Shown here: piece after piece, positions 47,200 through 60,438 of the stretch
How positions within the stretch are numbered: the first letter of the stretch is position 1
How the letters are laid out: each line of letters starts with the position of its first letter
Assembly (NCBI RefSeq): GCF_037042905.1
Contig: NC_087249.1
Location: forward strand, 34,177,901 to 34,241,900
Source: Lytechinus pictus
Taxonomy: Eukaryota; Echinodermata; Echinoidea; Temnopleuroida; Toxopneustidae
Length of the DNA stretch: 64,000 bases
Reading direction: 5' to 3'
The notes under the pieces: generated by a model
Seen by the model: only the letters and a program-made list of their open reading frames with translations
Told to the model about the DNA's origin: nothing
Databases searched by the model: none
Translations under genes and position numbers: made by a program

Positions 47200-50100
47200 A
47201 TATTAGTCTTCAACCTTTTTTTTTTAGTGATGTCTTTTTAAATGTGAATTCATAATGTCTTATTGTGCTGTTGACAGTATTCAGTTTAACATTCTGTCAT
47301 GATTAGAGTGAGTTTGTCAAGTAGGAATTTTTCATGTTCTTATAGTTCATTTTATAGTGACATGGACTGTTTAAGAGAGAATGTAAGACAGTGTCACAGT
47401 GAAATTACCAAGAATGCCCATGGTCCTATAAACACAAAACTGAGCGATTCATTTTACTTGATTTTTTCTGAGCAATTGCAATGTTTCTCTATCATAGGTA
47501 AACCCGAGGATCAATCTTTAAGCTTTTTGTTAAATAAATTACTTAGCTATGTTGCAGGTTTTGCCTATTGATTAACAAAAGCAGAAGGTGCTGTGTATAG
47601 TACGACTGATCAATTATTTTTGTCATGTCAACCCGTGTAATTCACAAAAGTCATTTTTATTCAATACATTTATTTTTGAACATATTTAGAATTTATTTTT
47701 TAATATTTGCACTGATTTAAATGTTTACTTGCATGACCCTATTGTCCTCAGAAATATATTGAAGCTAATTTTTGTATTTTTATTTTTGAATCATTGCAAA
47801 TTACCTTCATTTAAATGGCAGGCATGTGATTTTTTTGATAAATATTTTGTTATATCCACACTATTCTACTAGAGATCTTTAATGACCACATAACTTTTAT
47901 ATAGTAGCTCCATGTACATGTAATTGCAAATTATTTTATACTGTGATAGATGTCTTTGTGTGATCACATATGGGAAAGAAATATAATTTTATAAACCTAT
48001 AATCTATTTTTCTGTTTTCATGTTGAAATAGGTTTGTGGATAATGGACATTGATACTTTCTCATTTTCCCTTGCATTTAGATATGTCCATATTTTACATC
48101 ATTTCCTAAGTCAACAATTATTGCACATATTGATGTGGCCATGCTCATTTCTTATAGAACACTAATTTCATTATTTTACCCTCAAGTCTTGGAAAGCTTT
48201 TATTATAGAATATATTTAATCTTGACATTTTCTTGTTCAATGCATATTTATACAGGCAGCTAGTATTTTGTGTATGATGCACTTGTCAAGAAAGTAGCAA
48301 AATCTTTCACTAACATTTCAGAGCTCCTAGACTTCACCAGAAGGGTTTTTGAAGTGTAACCATTTTCAGTTAATTTGGTCAAATTTCTGAAATCAATTAT
48401 ATACTGTAGGTATTGATTTGATTCAGAGCCTAAGTACAAGTTTGTTGAACTTTGATTGTGTGGAATCAGTGGTGAATCCTGGTTGTAAGATTTTTTTTTC
48501 AGTATTTACATCTTTGACAAAACATTGTTTACAGTATGAAAGCGCACCCTGAGGAATTGACTTAATCTTTTATTGTTTCCGCTTTAAAGTATCATAAACC
48601 GAAATCCTTTGACATTCCATAGATTATGATATATATATTTTTATTCACCTTGACAATCCAGTTGAGTGCCATGGGAGTATTTTTTTTTTTACAAATGCGC
48701 AGTGTAAGTCAACCTTATGATAAGTTAAAAATGCTCCTATATTGCATCACAATTTTTCAGACCAGATTGTGAGTGGAGCATTAGTTTCCTCTTCACATAA
48801 TGTACATGTATGTAAGTCAACTGAAGTAGAATTACATGTACTTGTATATCCATCCCCTTTCTCATATTTTGATTGATATGTGCAATGGAACTTGTGGCTT
48901 TTAAATTTACAATACAGGACAGGCCTACATCCATCCATGATTGTTAACATTGATTTTGAAATGCCTTCTAGCATTACATTGTATTTCTTTGTTAATGTTA
49001 TGGAAATCATAATAATTACTGGCCTAGGAACTGGTAAGTGTTCAGCCCTTTAGCTGATTTAAGCTTTTTTGGTTTTCATTTTCAGCTTAATTTCAGCTTA
49101 TTCTAGCTTTCCTCTGTACAAAAAGTATGGAAGCTCTTTTAATTCACCTGTAGTATCGCCTATATACATATGGCCTAACGCATGAATGGTAGAGGAATTG
49201 GTCTGTATTTATTCATCCCTTTCAGGATGTGGCTTTTGTATGCCATGTTCATCTTCATCTATTTTGTTTATTCTGATTTTATATTTCAAATCATCCGTTT
49301 CTCAACTGTCATGCTATTGTTCCAGCTTTCTCTCGTACCTTCTTATTCTCTCTCTCTCTCTCTCTGTTATTATCATTATTGAAGGTTCAGTTGTTATCTT
49401 TAATATTCTTATCACCTCTATAACTTCTCAACTATAATCTTCTGTATTACTGTCATTAGATATTACGTGAATTAGCTTATGGAAGTTAATGTATTTGACC
49501 TTTCAGTATTATGATCATTGCGATGATATACTTGTATTGTGACCAAATCAATGCGTCAACGTTCTTTAGGAATAGAAAGGTATTAGAGTTAGTGTTTAAA
49601 AAGTGGTCTTGTTTTATGACAATAAAAAGTTTCAAAAAAATATGGATAGGTTTACTTTGTTTTCTGTTTTGTCAGATCTCAAGACTGGTGATATGAATTG
49701 TTTCTTTCCAATCGTTGAAAAAGTGGGTTTGTAGTATTATTTTAAAAATAATGCTTGATTTTTTCATTCTAGGGGGAAAGAGGGAATAGGAAGAAAGTTG
49801 TTCCTTTTAAGGGGTTTCAATTAGGAGTCAAGCCTAAAGGGATTTTAAAAAAGAAAGAATGGAAACTTGTGCATAAAAATAGATAGTGACAGTTTTAACA
49901 AAATCGGTAAGTTATGAATATAAATTTACAAATATTTGCTAAGAGTCATGATGCCTATATACCATTGCAAATGGAAATTTCAAATTGGCTGCATCTGTAA
50001 TGTAGCTGGTGTAAATTTGTGATAACTCCTTTTGCTAAATAAATTGTTTAAAAATTCTTTTTTCATTTTGAGTCAGAATCTTTTTTTTCCTTTGGGGCCC

Positions 50101-50400
50101 ACAACAATTTTGAGTACTGCCCAGAATGAAAATGCGTCTAGGAGGAAAACACAAATTCCTAATCATTAAGTACATGATAAATAAGATAATTGTCCCTGCA
50201 ATTTAATACTCACCAATGTGAGAATTTTAAGCTCTTATTCATTGTTCGATTTCTTACAAACATTCACCATAATGTTTATTTTATGTTTGCACACAAAGCA
50301 ATTTATTGCCAGGGTTGAATTTCCCTTTAATACACACTGATTTCAGTCAAAAGATGTACGATCAGACAGGGAGAGCTGAAGGTAGAGGCGAATGTTAGAG
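47200..50400. other. Intergenic DNA without a recognisable gene
   Basis: AT-rich DNA with a (CT)n run near 49348 and a poly(G) tract at 50402-50411. The open frames have no family signature. Confidence 0.3.
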
Positions 50401-50728
50401 AGGGGGGGGGGCAAATGGGCACTTTCAGGAACGCCAAATAAATGACTCGAAATTATGAAGACAAAGTAATGACAGAACAAGGGAAATGAAAATGCTTGAA
50501 AGTTTAATCTTACGAATAACAAAAGTTACAAGTGTCAAAAATCGGAGAAGCGAGATTGCCGGTCTTGCCCCGGGTTTAGATGTTGAAAGGGGCGCAATTT
50601 TAATACTTGCTCCGGTCGCTGCAAATCTACAGTGGGGAAAAGAGATACAATCTAACTTAAATGAGATTAAATTTGGATTACAATGCATTTGATGGAAAGA
50701 TCCTCCCTTTTCACGTCGCCCCAGATCC

Positions 50729-50839
50729 GTTACTATGGTAACAAAATATCGTACCTTGTATCTCGCAACAGCAAAATAGTGCAAAGATCACTGCACTCAA
50801 CGTCCCTCTTCTGTGAACTTAATCCGTTGCTATGACAAC
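50729..50839. promoter_or_regulatory. Pair of RFX X-box motifs
   Basis: GTTACTATGGTAAC (50729-50742) and GTTGCTATGACAAC (50826-50839) fit the RFX consensus GTTRCC-spacer-RGYAAC-type dyad. Both are preceded by ATCC, and they lie 97 bases apart start to start. They sit in the most CpG-containing non-repeat stretch upstream of the ankyrin gene. RFX sites of this form mark ciliary gene promoters in animals. The assignment to the ankyrin gene is inferred from position. Confidence 0.6.
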
Positions 50840-51618
50840 AGAATCCCATATCTTTGCCCGCATACCAAATTAGCAGTCCTTTTCGATATCAAAGCCCGTG
50901 CTGTGTGTCGTATGTCAACAGGGAAAATGCTCGGTTTGATGCAGCTCGTGCTGAGCTGTCTTCGTCACACACGAAAATTAAATGGTCTGAATTGTATGCT
51001 CGTGTGGATTTTTTTTTCTCCATGCGCGTGTACAATCGAATTCCCTGTGCTCCTCTCTCTCGACGGCATAAGCAATCATAGTCGCTCCACCGTTGTAATT
51101 ACATTTCTCCGATAGCATGGTGTGATCTATATTCACCTGATTTGATTATATATACAACCCCCTATTGTGTGCAATATTATAAAAGAAGTCGATTTATGTA
51201 GGACAAATCTATACCGTTTATTCTTCTACAAAACGTCGGCGCGCATCTTCATCACAAGAGGAATCCGCATGATGTCAATATCCATTCTTCATGGTTGATT
51301 TGCTCATGTCATGCATTGTTGAAATATTTTAGTCCATGAAACCAATGATAAACCTGGTGAAATATACTATCAACGACGCCTTGGATAGGCATCCGTTACA
51401 TTCCACCACGCCTATTTGGAGACCGTGGAGTGAATATAATTTTGAACGATTTGTATGATACGTTGTCGAAATCGTCGATGAACCTGACATATATTATATC
51501 TCGGCATTAACGGTTCGCCCATTATAACCTCCATCACTAAGAAACGACATCGAAATACATATTCAATACTGAAGTAGCGTTCTGTTTTGTGTGTGACCAA
51601 AGAAAACAGAGTAGACAG

Positions 51619-54600
51619 ATGAAGATGATGAAGTTGGATATTCACGAAGCAGGTTTGTTAATGTTTTCTCATTTTAGTTCTAAATAAATCGTATTATACT
51701 TTTCACAAGAGGGGACAATGATAATTATAATCTCACCAAATATGATTATAAATATATTTTGTAATCCCATGCATGTTGCAAATCAAAACAAAACTTGACC
51801 GTACATTATTTCTTGTTCATCTATAGGGAGACGATATAACTACCATCTCCTTGGAGGACCTTGGATGAATTATTTACTGTTTAATCAGTATCTCCATTGG
51901 TTTGAATTGGTTTATTTTACAGTTACAGATTGAAATGGTACTGTGAGCCGACAAATATAATTCATAATGTTGACTATACAGAATGGAAGGATGGTTCAAT
52001 TTTGGAATTTTCTGATGTCAATGAATAATTGGTAATGTATAGGTCTGGCACAACAACAACAAATGAATAAATAAAATAATGTTCTTATCTCATTAGAGTA
52101 ATCAATAATGCTTATTTTTTATCATGCTAATTAAATTGTTCTTTATAACGATTATATCATTGTATGATGATATAATATACAGTAGGCCTATGTGTATACG
52201 ACGCTTCGAAATAATGATGACATTTTGTTATACCTACCCCAGTTGCGTGTTATATTATAACGATGATAATGATGATCCACATCATTTATATTGCGCCATA
52301 TTTTTGTTAAAACATTAATAGGCGCATGCATGGGATGCAGGCTCATCCAATATCCAGCTAATTGCTTCACATCAGCTGAAATAAATGAGTTTCGAGGGAC
52401 GATGAGTTCATTGTTGCCATTACAGACACTAAAATTATTATTTTATTTACTTTCTCTCATGTTTTTTTAAATATTTTTATTTCAAAAAGCTTTTACTGGG
52501 GACCCAAGAAATACAACCGCAGCGTTGGACCAGGGTCAGGTAGGTTCGATTGATTTACCTTGATTTAATTTCATTAATAAGTTATTAATAACATGAAAAT
52601 GATTATTATTTCATTCGCCTATCTCATGATAGCCACGTCAATATGGCCTGAATAACAAAATATGTTATACCATGGACCATGGTTATACCCTATCCCAATC
52701 TAAGCACCTAACTCGTGAGCCTGTGGGAGACAGAAAATTCGATATTACAGTCTTTGCATGGTTTGGCTCGGCCTGGGATCGAACCCATGACTACATTATA
52801 TTATTTATTATTTATTCTATCTCAATCAAAATTGCATTCTTCAACCTACCTTCAAATAAATTGTTCAGATTTGATTCAAAACGCATCGAATCATTCACAT
52901 ATAGGTAATGTAAATTATTATTCATTTCTTCCCCAACTATTAGGTTTTGTAAATTTCTTGATAACGCGAACTAGCAATGCTATCACATCTATACAAAAAA
53001 TAATAATCAATTCCAAACATGATAACATTATTTTATTGATTAAAGTACGTAGAAAATGTTAGTAGACTGCATGGGCTTTGTTCCAAAAGCTAATAAACTT
53101 CGCTCTAAATAAAAATTACCATACACAGATGGCAAATAAGAAGGGGGAATAAAGATGACTCCGGTGATCTTCCACCATTTACATTACAATTGAATATTAT
53201 TTTGAAACATTGGTCTTCAACTCGATTTTGAAAATTTGTTAAATACATGAAGAAAATGATTTAACAACAAAACATGAAACACCTTGCAAACCAAAGTTCT
53301 AAATTGTACGAATTTTGAAGTTTAAACTGGGCCCCAGCCCCCCCTCCCCCTTATGGACGGAGCAAAAAAATGATGAAAAAATTGGGAAAGAAAAAAAAAA
53401 AAAAAAGGGGGAAAGAAAGGAGGAAAAAAGGAGAAGGAAAATAAGAGAAGGAACGCGAGCGAATAAAATAAGGTCATGGGAAGACTTGGAAAATATTTCA
53501 AAAAAATCTTTCGTGTCACTGTATTAAATTTTCACTCGCGCTTCGCGCTCGCATTGCATGTTCGATGAGATATATATCTTGCTCAGTAGAATGATGTGTA
53601 GCTTAAAGGACAAGTCCACCCCAACAAAAAGTTGATTTGAATAAAAAGAGAAAAATCAAACAAGCATAACACTGAAAATTTCATCAAAATCGGATGTAAA
53701 ATAAAAAAGTTATGACATTTTAAAGTTTTGCTTAATTTCACAAAACAGTTATATGCACATCCTGGTGGGGTGCAAATGAGGAGACTGATGACGTCATCCA
53801 CTCACTATTTCTTTTGTCTTTTATTATATGAAATAGGGAATATTCTATTTTTCTCCTCATTGTCAAGTGAAACAACAATTAATTCTTCCCTAAACATGTG
53901 GATGAGCATTGTTTAATACTATATGATTCAGTCAAGTTGGCCCTTATTGTCAAATCTATAAAAATGAAATAATGTATAATTCAAACAATAAAAAACAAAA
54001 GAAATAGTGAGTGAGGGACATCATAGACTGTCTCATTTGAGTTGTGCATATCACTGTTATGTGAAAAATAAGCAAAACTTCAAAATGTCATAACTTTCTT
54101 ATTTTACATCCAATTTTGATGAAATTTTCAGCGTTTTACTAGTTTTATTTTTCCCTATTTATTCAAATCAACATTTTTCTGGGATGGACTTGACCTTTAA
54201 AATATCAAGTTTTGATAAAGACAGAAATAGAAAAAAAAAGTTTTGAAGTCAACAACCAAAACATATTTCAGCTCGGACATCTAGCTTTCATTATTTTGTT
54301 TGATTTACAAATTGATTTTTTGTAAGTGCTCTGTAAAATGTCCGATTTATGGTGTGAATATCAACATTTTTAGTGCGTTTGCAGTATTTGATTTGCCAAG
54401 TAGGTCTACTTATTGTCTTTGTGTATTCCATAAGTTCTCAAAATATCCTTTTACGTGTGCCTGATTGTCAAAATGCAGCACTATGAGCTAACACTGTACG
54501 CTCGCATTTTGATTGGTGAGTTATGTACACCTCTATATTAATTCTATAACAAACTACTTAAAACCACTTTTTATGACAGTTTATCAAAGATTTCGGCTCG

Positions 54601-57600
54601 CCATTTGCGCTCATATTAATTGTTAAAATTATATCAACCAATGAATCCTATTCATGAATACAAAAGTACCTATAAAGTATCCAGTTTTCAAACTTCAATG
54701 TCAACAAATTTTACCCACTCATTAGGCTTTTTAGATTAATAGATATTATAATAAAATTTTCATGAATTCCAAATACATGTAACTAAATTGTCCCCCTTTC
54801 AGAAAGGATCGAATATCGACAAGTTTCATCTCGCGCTCAGGAAGGGAATAAGAAGATAGTCATCATTTTCATACAGGGGCCGCGGAACGGTTTTCAAAGT
54901 GGGGGGGGGGGGCTGAGCCAAAAGTGGGGGGCTGACCATAAACAATAAATTGCAATCATATGGTCATTTTTACGTTTTTGTACACGGTTTTGGAAAAAAA
55001 TGGGGGGCTGAAGCCCCCCAGCCCCCGCTTCCGCTACCCCTGTCATATCATGACAAAATGTCCTTAGGCCTAGAATGTCCCGGTCCTATAAAGGTCAAAA
55101 TAATAATTTAAAAAATGAGCTCGCGCTTCGCGCTCGCATCATTTGTTAAGTGTTATCCACTTCACAATTTCCCTACACAGTGCTTTAAATAGTGCTTAGG
55201 TTGACCCTTTTCATATCGTAATATCGAATATTTTCAGCTCGCGCTATACGCGCTCGCATTATTGATTTTTATGATAAAAAATGAAATGTATTTAGAAATG
55301 CAGATTCTGTCTAACTCGAAAACACACATGTTTACTGAGATAAGCAGCTTAATTTTTATTTAAAACGTTCTAAAATTATCAAGTTTCAGATCAGAATATA
55401 TAAAAAGTTTCTGCTCGCGCTTCGCGCTCGCATTATTAATGTAGGAAGTTACCCCATTACCAATCCTTTTTTCACGATTTACAAAACATGAATAGAGTGT
55501 CCCGTTTTTAGGTCTGAAATCTCAATTTTTTTCCGCTCGCGCTTTGCGCTCGTATCAGTTGTTTGGTTATATACCTCTACCGTTCACAATTTCAAAAAGT
55601 GCTTAGAATGTAAATTTTTTTAGATCGGAATGTCAAAAAAATTCTGCTCGCGCTTCGCGCTAAAAAATCTTTGAAATATGTATTGTCTTAATGGCTAACT
55701 GCAAAACGTCCAAACGTCGCGCTCACAGTAATTATCTAGTTACATACGCATCTTGTTCAGGGTCACAAACATTGCCCAGACTGTTAAATGTTCAGGACAA
55801 AATACATGAAATTTCAAAATATTTTTTCTCGCGCTTTGCGCTCGCACTATTTGAATAAGGCTTATGAGATTATAATAGATTTATGTTGGTTTTTGTCTCA
55901 CCTGCATAGCAGAGTGAGACTATAGGCGCTGCTTTTCCGACGGCGACGGCGGCGGCGGCGTCAACACCAAATCTTAACCTGAGGTTAAGTTTTTGAAATG
56001 ACAGCATAACTTAGAAAGTATATGGACCTAGTTCATGAAACTTGGCCATAAGGTTAATCAAGTATTACTGAACATCCTGCCTGAGTTTCATGTCACATGA
56101 CCAAGGTCAAAGGTCATTTAGGGTCAATGAACTTAGACCATGTTGGGGGAATCAACATCAAAATCTTAACCTAAGGTTAAGTTTTTGAAATGTCATCATA
56201 ACTTAGAAAATATATGGACCTAGTTCATGAAACTTATACATAAGGTTAATCAAGTATCACTGAACATCCTGCATGAGTTTCACATCACATGACCAAGGTC
56301 AAAGGTCATTTAGGGTCAATGAACTTTGGCCGAATTGGGGGTATCTGTTGAATTACCATCATAACTTTGAAAGTTTATGGATCTGATTCATGAAACTTGG
56401 ACATAATAGTAATCAAGTATTACTGAACATCCTGTGCAAGTTTCAGGTCACATGATCAAGGTCAAAGGTCATTTAGGGTCAATGAACTTCGGCCAAATTG
56501 GGGTATTTGTTGAATTACAGCCATAAATTTGAAAGTGTGTTGGTCTAGTTCATAAAACTTGGACATAATAGTAATCAAGTATCACTGAACATCCTGTGCG
56601 AGTTTCAGGTCACATGATCAAGGTCAAAGGTCATGTAAGGTCAAAGAACTTTGGCCACGTTGGGGGTATTTGTTGAATTGCCATCATATCTCTATAAGTG
56701 TATTGGTCTAGTTCATAAAACGTGGAAATAAGAGTAACCAAGTATCACTGAACATCTTGTGCGAGTTATAGTAGTTTTCAAAATCAGCACTGCTGCTATA
56801 TTGAATCGCGTGATGCAGGTGAGACGGCCAGAGGCATTCCACTTGTTTTAGAATAAAGCTAAGAATTGACTGTTATAGGACATGGGCGTTTTGCCCCCCC
56901 CCCCCCCCAAAAAAAAAAAAAAAAGAGAGAAAAGGAAATGGATAAAGGTGAAATATGATATCATTTCCAAAATATTATGTAAAAATCTATCACAAAATTA
57001 GATTTTTGTAATAAAAATGTCGATTTTCCTGCTCGCTCGCAAATTCTTATTAATTTTACGTGATACGCCAAATCGAGCCCCCTCAATTTTTTGGCATATT
57101 ACGCCACGGAGACAACCCCTTCAAAGAAAAAATAACAAAAATCAACTTTGAGCCGACGATCGGCGGGGGGAAAATATGGGTGAAAATTTTACGGTCCCCC
57201 CCCCCCCCTATTGGCAGAAGCTGGATCCGCCCCTGTCACATGATATAGGATACCTTGTCTTTACGTACGTTTAAAAAAAATGCGAATTCAAATTGCTCAT
57301 ATTTGGAAAGCAGACTGCATACAGTGTGTAGGGCGCTAAAAATATTTGGAGGTATAGAACGAATTGCATGTAGTAATGATGAAAGTTAAAATAATAACTA
57401 ATAACTGATGAAAATTATAATCGGATGGGATGAGGAAAATAAGAAAAATGAAACAAAAGAAGATACAGGCCTTATTTTGTGAAATAATATGAATAGCAAT
57501 ATTCGCAATTATTATCATGTTGTTTAAAATCATGCGTGATTTATTACCTTGGAAAAGCTTATAAACGAGAACGGTGTAAATGTCGCGTAACTATTCCTCT

Positions 57601-60438
57601 ATCTGCTAAACTGTAGAAAGAAGGCAATTAAATTATACTACCTGTATAAAAGGTGTGATATATACCATAAACTGCGCTAAAAGGGTGTGAAGTGTCGTCG
57701 TAATAACCATAACTGTTTTACAGGTGCATGTTATCTTGTGTCCATGCATGGAGGGCGTCACTTGGGGCATTGGTAAGGGAGGTTGTAGAGGATATGGAGG
57801 AGGTGGTCGCGAGGGGCGGGGGTGACAAAATTGATATATTTTCAGTCATTCCATTTCATTTCCGTCACTTTTTGATGAAGGTTGGCCTATTTCACATCTC
57901 TTCTGTTTGTTATGGTACCTTCTTTCTTTTCTCAAAAGACGATAAATATTTACTATTTTCTTACTTTTCTGTTCGCTCGACTCGCACTTTTCTACAATGT
58001 GGGCGTATAGGGGTAGACACTCACCAAGCTCTTACAAAATGGAGCAAGTATGACGAAAAGATATTGCACGTATTTTGCTCCTTCCTTCATTTGATTCATT
58101 AGCGTACCTAAGGGGGGGGCAGTCTGCCCCCCTGACGAGTCGCAACACATGCAAGGGACGTATCTCTGCCCCCCCCCCTGACGAGTCAAAACTGATCCCT
58201 GACGAGCCACAAGTGGCCCCCTCATTTAACCTTTTTTTTTGGTGCGAAATGTTTTTTTCTTCTTTTTTTTTTGCTTGTCAAATTTTTTGGCGGAAGAATT
58301 TGCCCCCCTTTGGAAAATCCTAGGTACGCCACTGATTTGATTGTTATTATTTCTTCTTTTTCTTCCCCCCCCCCCCTTTATAATTTTTATTCATCTCTAT
58401 CTTTTCTTTCTTTCACTCTATCTGTCTTTCTTACTGACTTAATTACTTATATACTTACACGCTTACTTGTTTAAAATTTAGTTGAAGTTCAATTTCTCTT
58501 TTTTTCAGGATCCAAAGGAAAAGGATCGAACAGGTACCACTGCTTTACACAAGGCAGCAGCGAACGGACATGTTGAGATTTTGGAACTTCTTGTCGCTAG
58601 AGGGGGTGATATCAATCAAGCTGATATTACTGGATCAACATCGCTCCACGCTGCAGCGAGAAATGGGCATATGAGTGAGTTAATTGTGGCAAAATGTTTG
58701 GAAAAATATTATGTAACCCGTCCGTCGAAGTTGCTTTATAAATTGTATTAGTGACGTAATGATTCCCAAATCTGCATAAGGGACACAATATGGCGTATGA
58801 GAAATGTTTTCAACATAAAATTTGATTAAAAATAGAAACAATGAAATGCTAGGATAAATGGTCGTTTGCAGCTGGGGGGGGGGGAGGGGGGGGGGGTAGT
58901 TGCTCCTCTTTGAAAATTAGAAGAAGAAAAAAAACATAAACGTTTTCACAAAATTTACAAAAAGTGTGTGCATGAAATCATTAAATTTCAGCGCAAAAGC
59001 AAAAGCACCCCATGACAAGCTTGGTTGCTTTGCTCCCTTGCATTTGTTCTGCGTATTGCCATGGATTCATGTAATATTCAGTTTTTCATTAATATATTCA
59101 TCCAATTCGAGGCGAAATGCCTGTCCAAGCCATGTAATATAGGCCTATTAACATGCGAAAATAAAAGGTGCACTACATTGTAGTTCAATATTTCGAAATG
59201 TTAGTGGAGTAACGATTTGTAACAACCTAAAGTGATTTTAATCTGATTTCAGAAGCTGTAAAATGGTTGGTTAACAACGGATCTGACATCAGAGCTAAGA
59301 CTCTGAAAGGAAACACAGCCGAGGATGTAGCAAAGACTCACAGTCAATTTGAAGTATCTTCTTTCTTACGAGAATGTGGTATGTCTAGCCGTCTTGGACC
59401 GGCATATTTTATTATCTATTTTACCTATATTAATATGATAGTCATTCTGATAATAGATGATAATTACAATGCATGAGACAAAATAAAAGAGTAACTTCCT
59501 GTCAACAATAAAGTTGCCTAGCAATCTCATCATTAATGTTACTGGTGAGGATATTAGATGAAACCCTACATGGCTCAGGGATCGAGCTATGTGGTTTTGT
59601 TACTAAGAAACATTGGTCCGAATATTAGCCGATGGGACGTATCACCATTAACTCATTTCAAACCACATAGAATGGGTTGGAAGCTACCACTCCCAAGTTT
59701 TATTTCCTTCTTATCGTTGTATGGCTTACGGGTAAAAACAATATATTACAATTAAAAGGGTCTACTGATGGTAATCGTTATTGAAATGATCATCTCAATG
59801 TTTTGTCTATTTGGCCGAATATCCCCACTCCTCCCCCCATAGTCTGTAAAGGCGCCAAAATAGCCCAGTCTTTTTAGGGTTGATCTATACCCTTCTGTTC
59901 TTGCGCAAGTGTTTAATCTCATTATTTCATCATTATTTTCATGTTGATACATCTTTTTAATTGGTTCGAAATAGCTAACAATATCCAATCTTCCACAGCG
60001 AGCCTAGGATTTTCAAAATGATCACTCACGCGTTTTCTATGCGTCGCCCAATGTGATTACTGGATCAAAGCCATGTGATATTGGCTTGTATAAATCTTAA
60101 GTACATGATTATGTACGTACTTAATCCCTTTATATCCATTTAGACTAGGACCAACAAGCTGCTTTGAACATCTTTAAATCAATTTAAAAAGGCTCCACAA
60201 CTACCCCCAACGTCCCGCGTTTAGGGCGTGACGAGCTTAAGCTAAATGCGAAATGAAGGGATTAATCTGGGGTCTCTTTTTTTTTTTTTTAATAACTTAT
60301 TGATTGTACTCTGTGCAATTAATCTTGTAAACAATATCCGATCTTTCGTTCTTTTGAAACTTGGTCTTGATTCATCTTGCAGGAAGAGAAAAATTTGACT
60401 GGGAGATCGACAGTGGGAACTTCGGCGGAAGGACATGA
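51619..60438 (+). CDS. Small ankyrin-repeat protein, complete, five exons
   Basis: Exons: 51619-51652, 52490-52539, 58509-58674, 59253-59378, 60383-60438. Junction phases agree (1, 0, 1, 1), giving 143 residues. The first repeat begins LDIHEAAFTGD; two full ankyrin repeats follow (TGTTALHKAAANGHVEILEL and GSTSLHAAARNGHMKAVKWL) plus a capping repeat (KGNTAEDVAKTHSQFEVSSF), ending REKFDWEIDSGNFGGRT and TGA. Nothing but ankyrin repeats is present, with no signal peptide or membrane segment, so it is probably a cytosolic or ciliary adaptor binding an unknown partner. The pattern (inter-repeat GNTAEDVA, W near the end) recalls short vertebrate proteins such as ANKRD37 and ANKRD66, but I cannot assign an orthologue. 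Intron 2 is 6 kb and full of repeats. X-box motifs at 50.7-50.84 kb may control it. Exon 2 (50 bp) is short but the joined frame makes a regular first repeat. Confidence 0.88.
53522..53602. repeat. Isolated GCGC-hairpin unit beside a purine tract
   Basis: TCACTCGCGCTTCGCGCTCG at 53532 is one unit of the hairpin array family. Poly(A)/G-rich DNA (53365-53450) precedes it. Confidence 0.55.
53603..54200. mobile_element. 'TTAAAGGACAA' palindromic MITE, copy 4, in ankyrin intron 2
   Basis: TTAAAGGACAAGTCCACCCC at the left and GGGATGGACTTGACCTTTAA at the right are inverted repeats. CATCAAAATCGGATGTAAAA is present in the left arm and inverted in the right. Most of the element is arms. Confidence 0.85.
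54588..55870. repeat. GCTCGCGCTTCGCGCTCGC array, six or more units
   Basis: Hairpin cores occur at about 55120, 55237, 55411, 55534, 55645 and 55829, about 110-180 bases apart, with spacers such as AGAATGTCCCGTTTTTAGGT. The array is interrupted by the element at 54874-55042. Confidence 0.8.
54874..55042. mobile_element. 169-bp element with CAGGGG...GGAA termini, TSD TCATA
   Basis: TCATA at 54869-54873 and 55043-55047 flanks CAGGGGCCGCGGAA ... TTCCGCTACCCCTG. The interior has G-tract and GGGGGGCTGAAGCCCCCC hairpin motifs. It is a later insertion into the GCGC array. Confidence 0.65.
55895..56848. repeat. Second DR1-bearing repeat element, in ankyrin intron 2
   Basis: Same family as 42196-43213. 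Perfect AGGTCAAAGGTCA copies are at 56104, 56296, 56459 and 56621 (spacing 192, 163, 162). It ends GATGCAGGTGAGAC, CCAGAGGCATTCCACTTGTT. It begins with a GGCGACGGCGGCGGCGGC-rich stretch at about 55940. Confidence 0.88.
56880..57240. repeat. Poly(C)/GGATCCGCCCCTG element debris
   Basis: A C15-A15-like junction at 56896-56923, CTGCTCGCTCGCAAATTC at 57030, a C-tract at 57196 and an end AAGCTGGATCCGCCCCTG (57211-57233). This is a right end of the GGATCC-ended family; the left end is uncertain. Confidence 0.45.
57728..58096. other. Intron sequence with no recognised function
   Basis: A 124-codon open frame starts at 57728 but has no family signature and lies inside ankyrin intron 2 next to transposon debris. 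It is interpreted as non-coding. Confidence 0.35.
58097..58334. mobile_element. hAT-like MITE, 238 bp, with an 8-bp TSD (ATTTGATT)
   Basis: ATTTGATT at 58089-58096 and 58335-58342 flanks CATTAGCGTACCTA ... TAGGTACGCCACTG. The interior repeats CCCCCCTGACGAGTC. It is non-coding and sits 175 bases before exon 3 of the ankyrin gene. Confidence 0.8.

Noticed and set aside
50425..51115. 119- and 100-codon frames around the X-box motifs
   Set aside because: No recognisable domain; the opposite-strand and overlapping frames are equally open. The region is more likely promoter.
57728..58102. 124-codon frame upstream of the ankyrin exon 3
   Set aside because: It overlaps the start of a MITE and has no domain. 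The ankyrin exon chain joins in phase without it.
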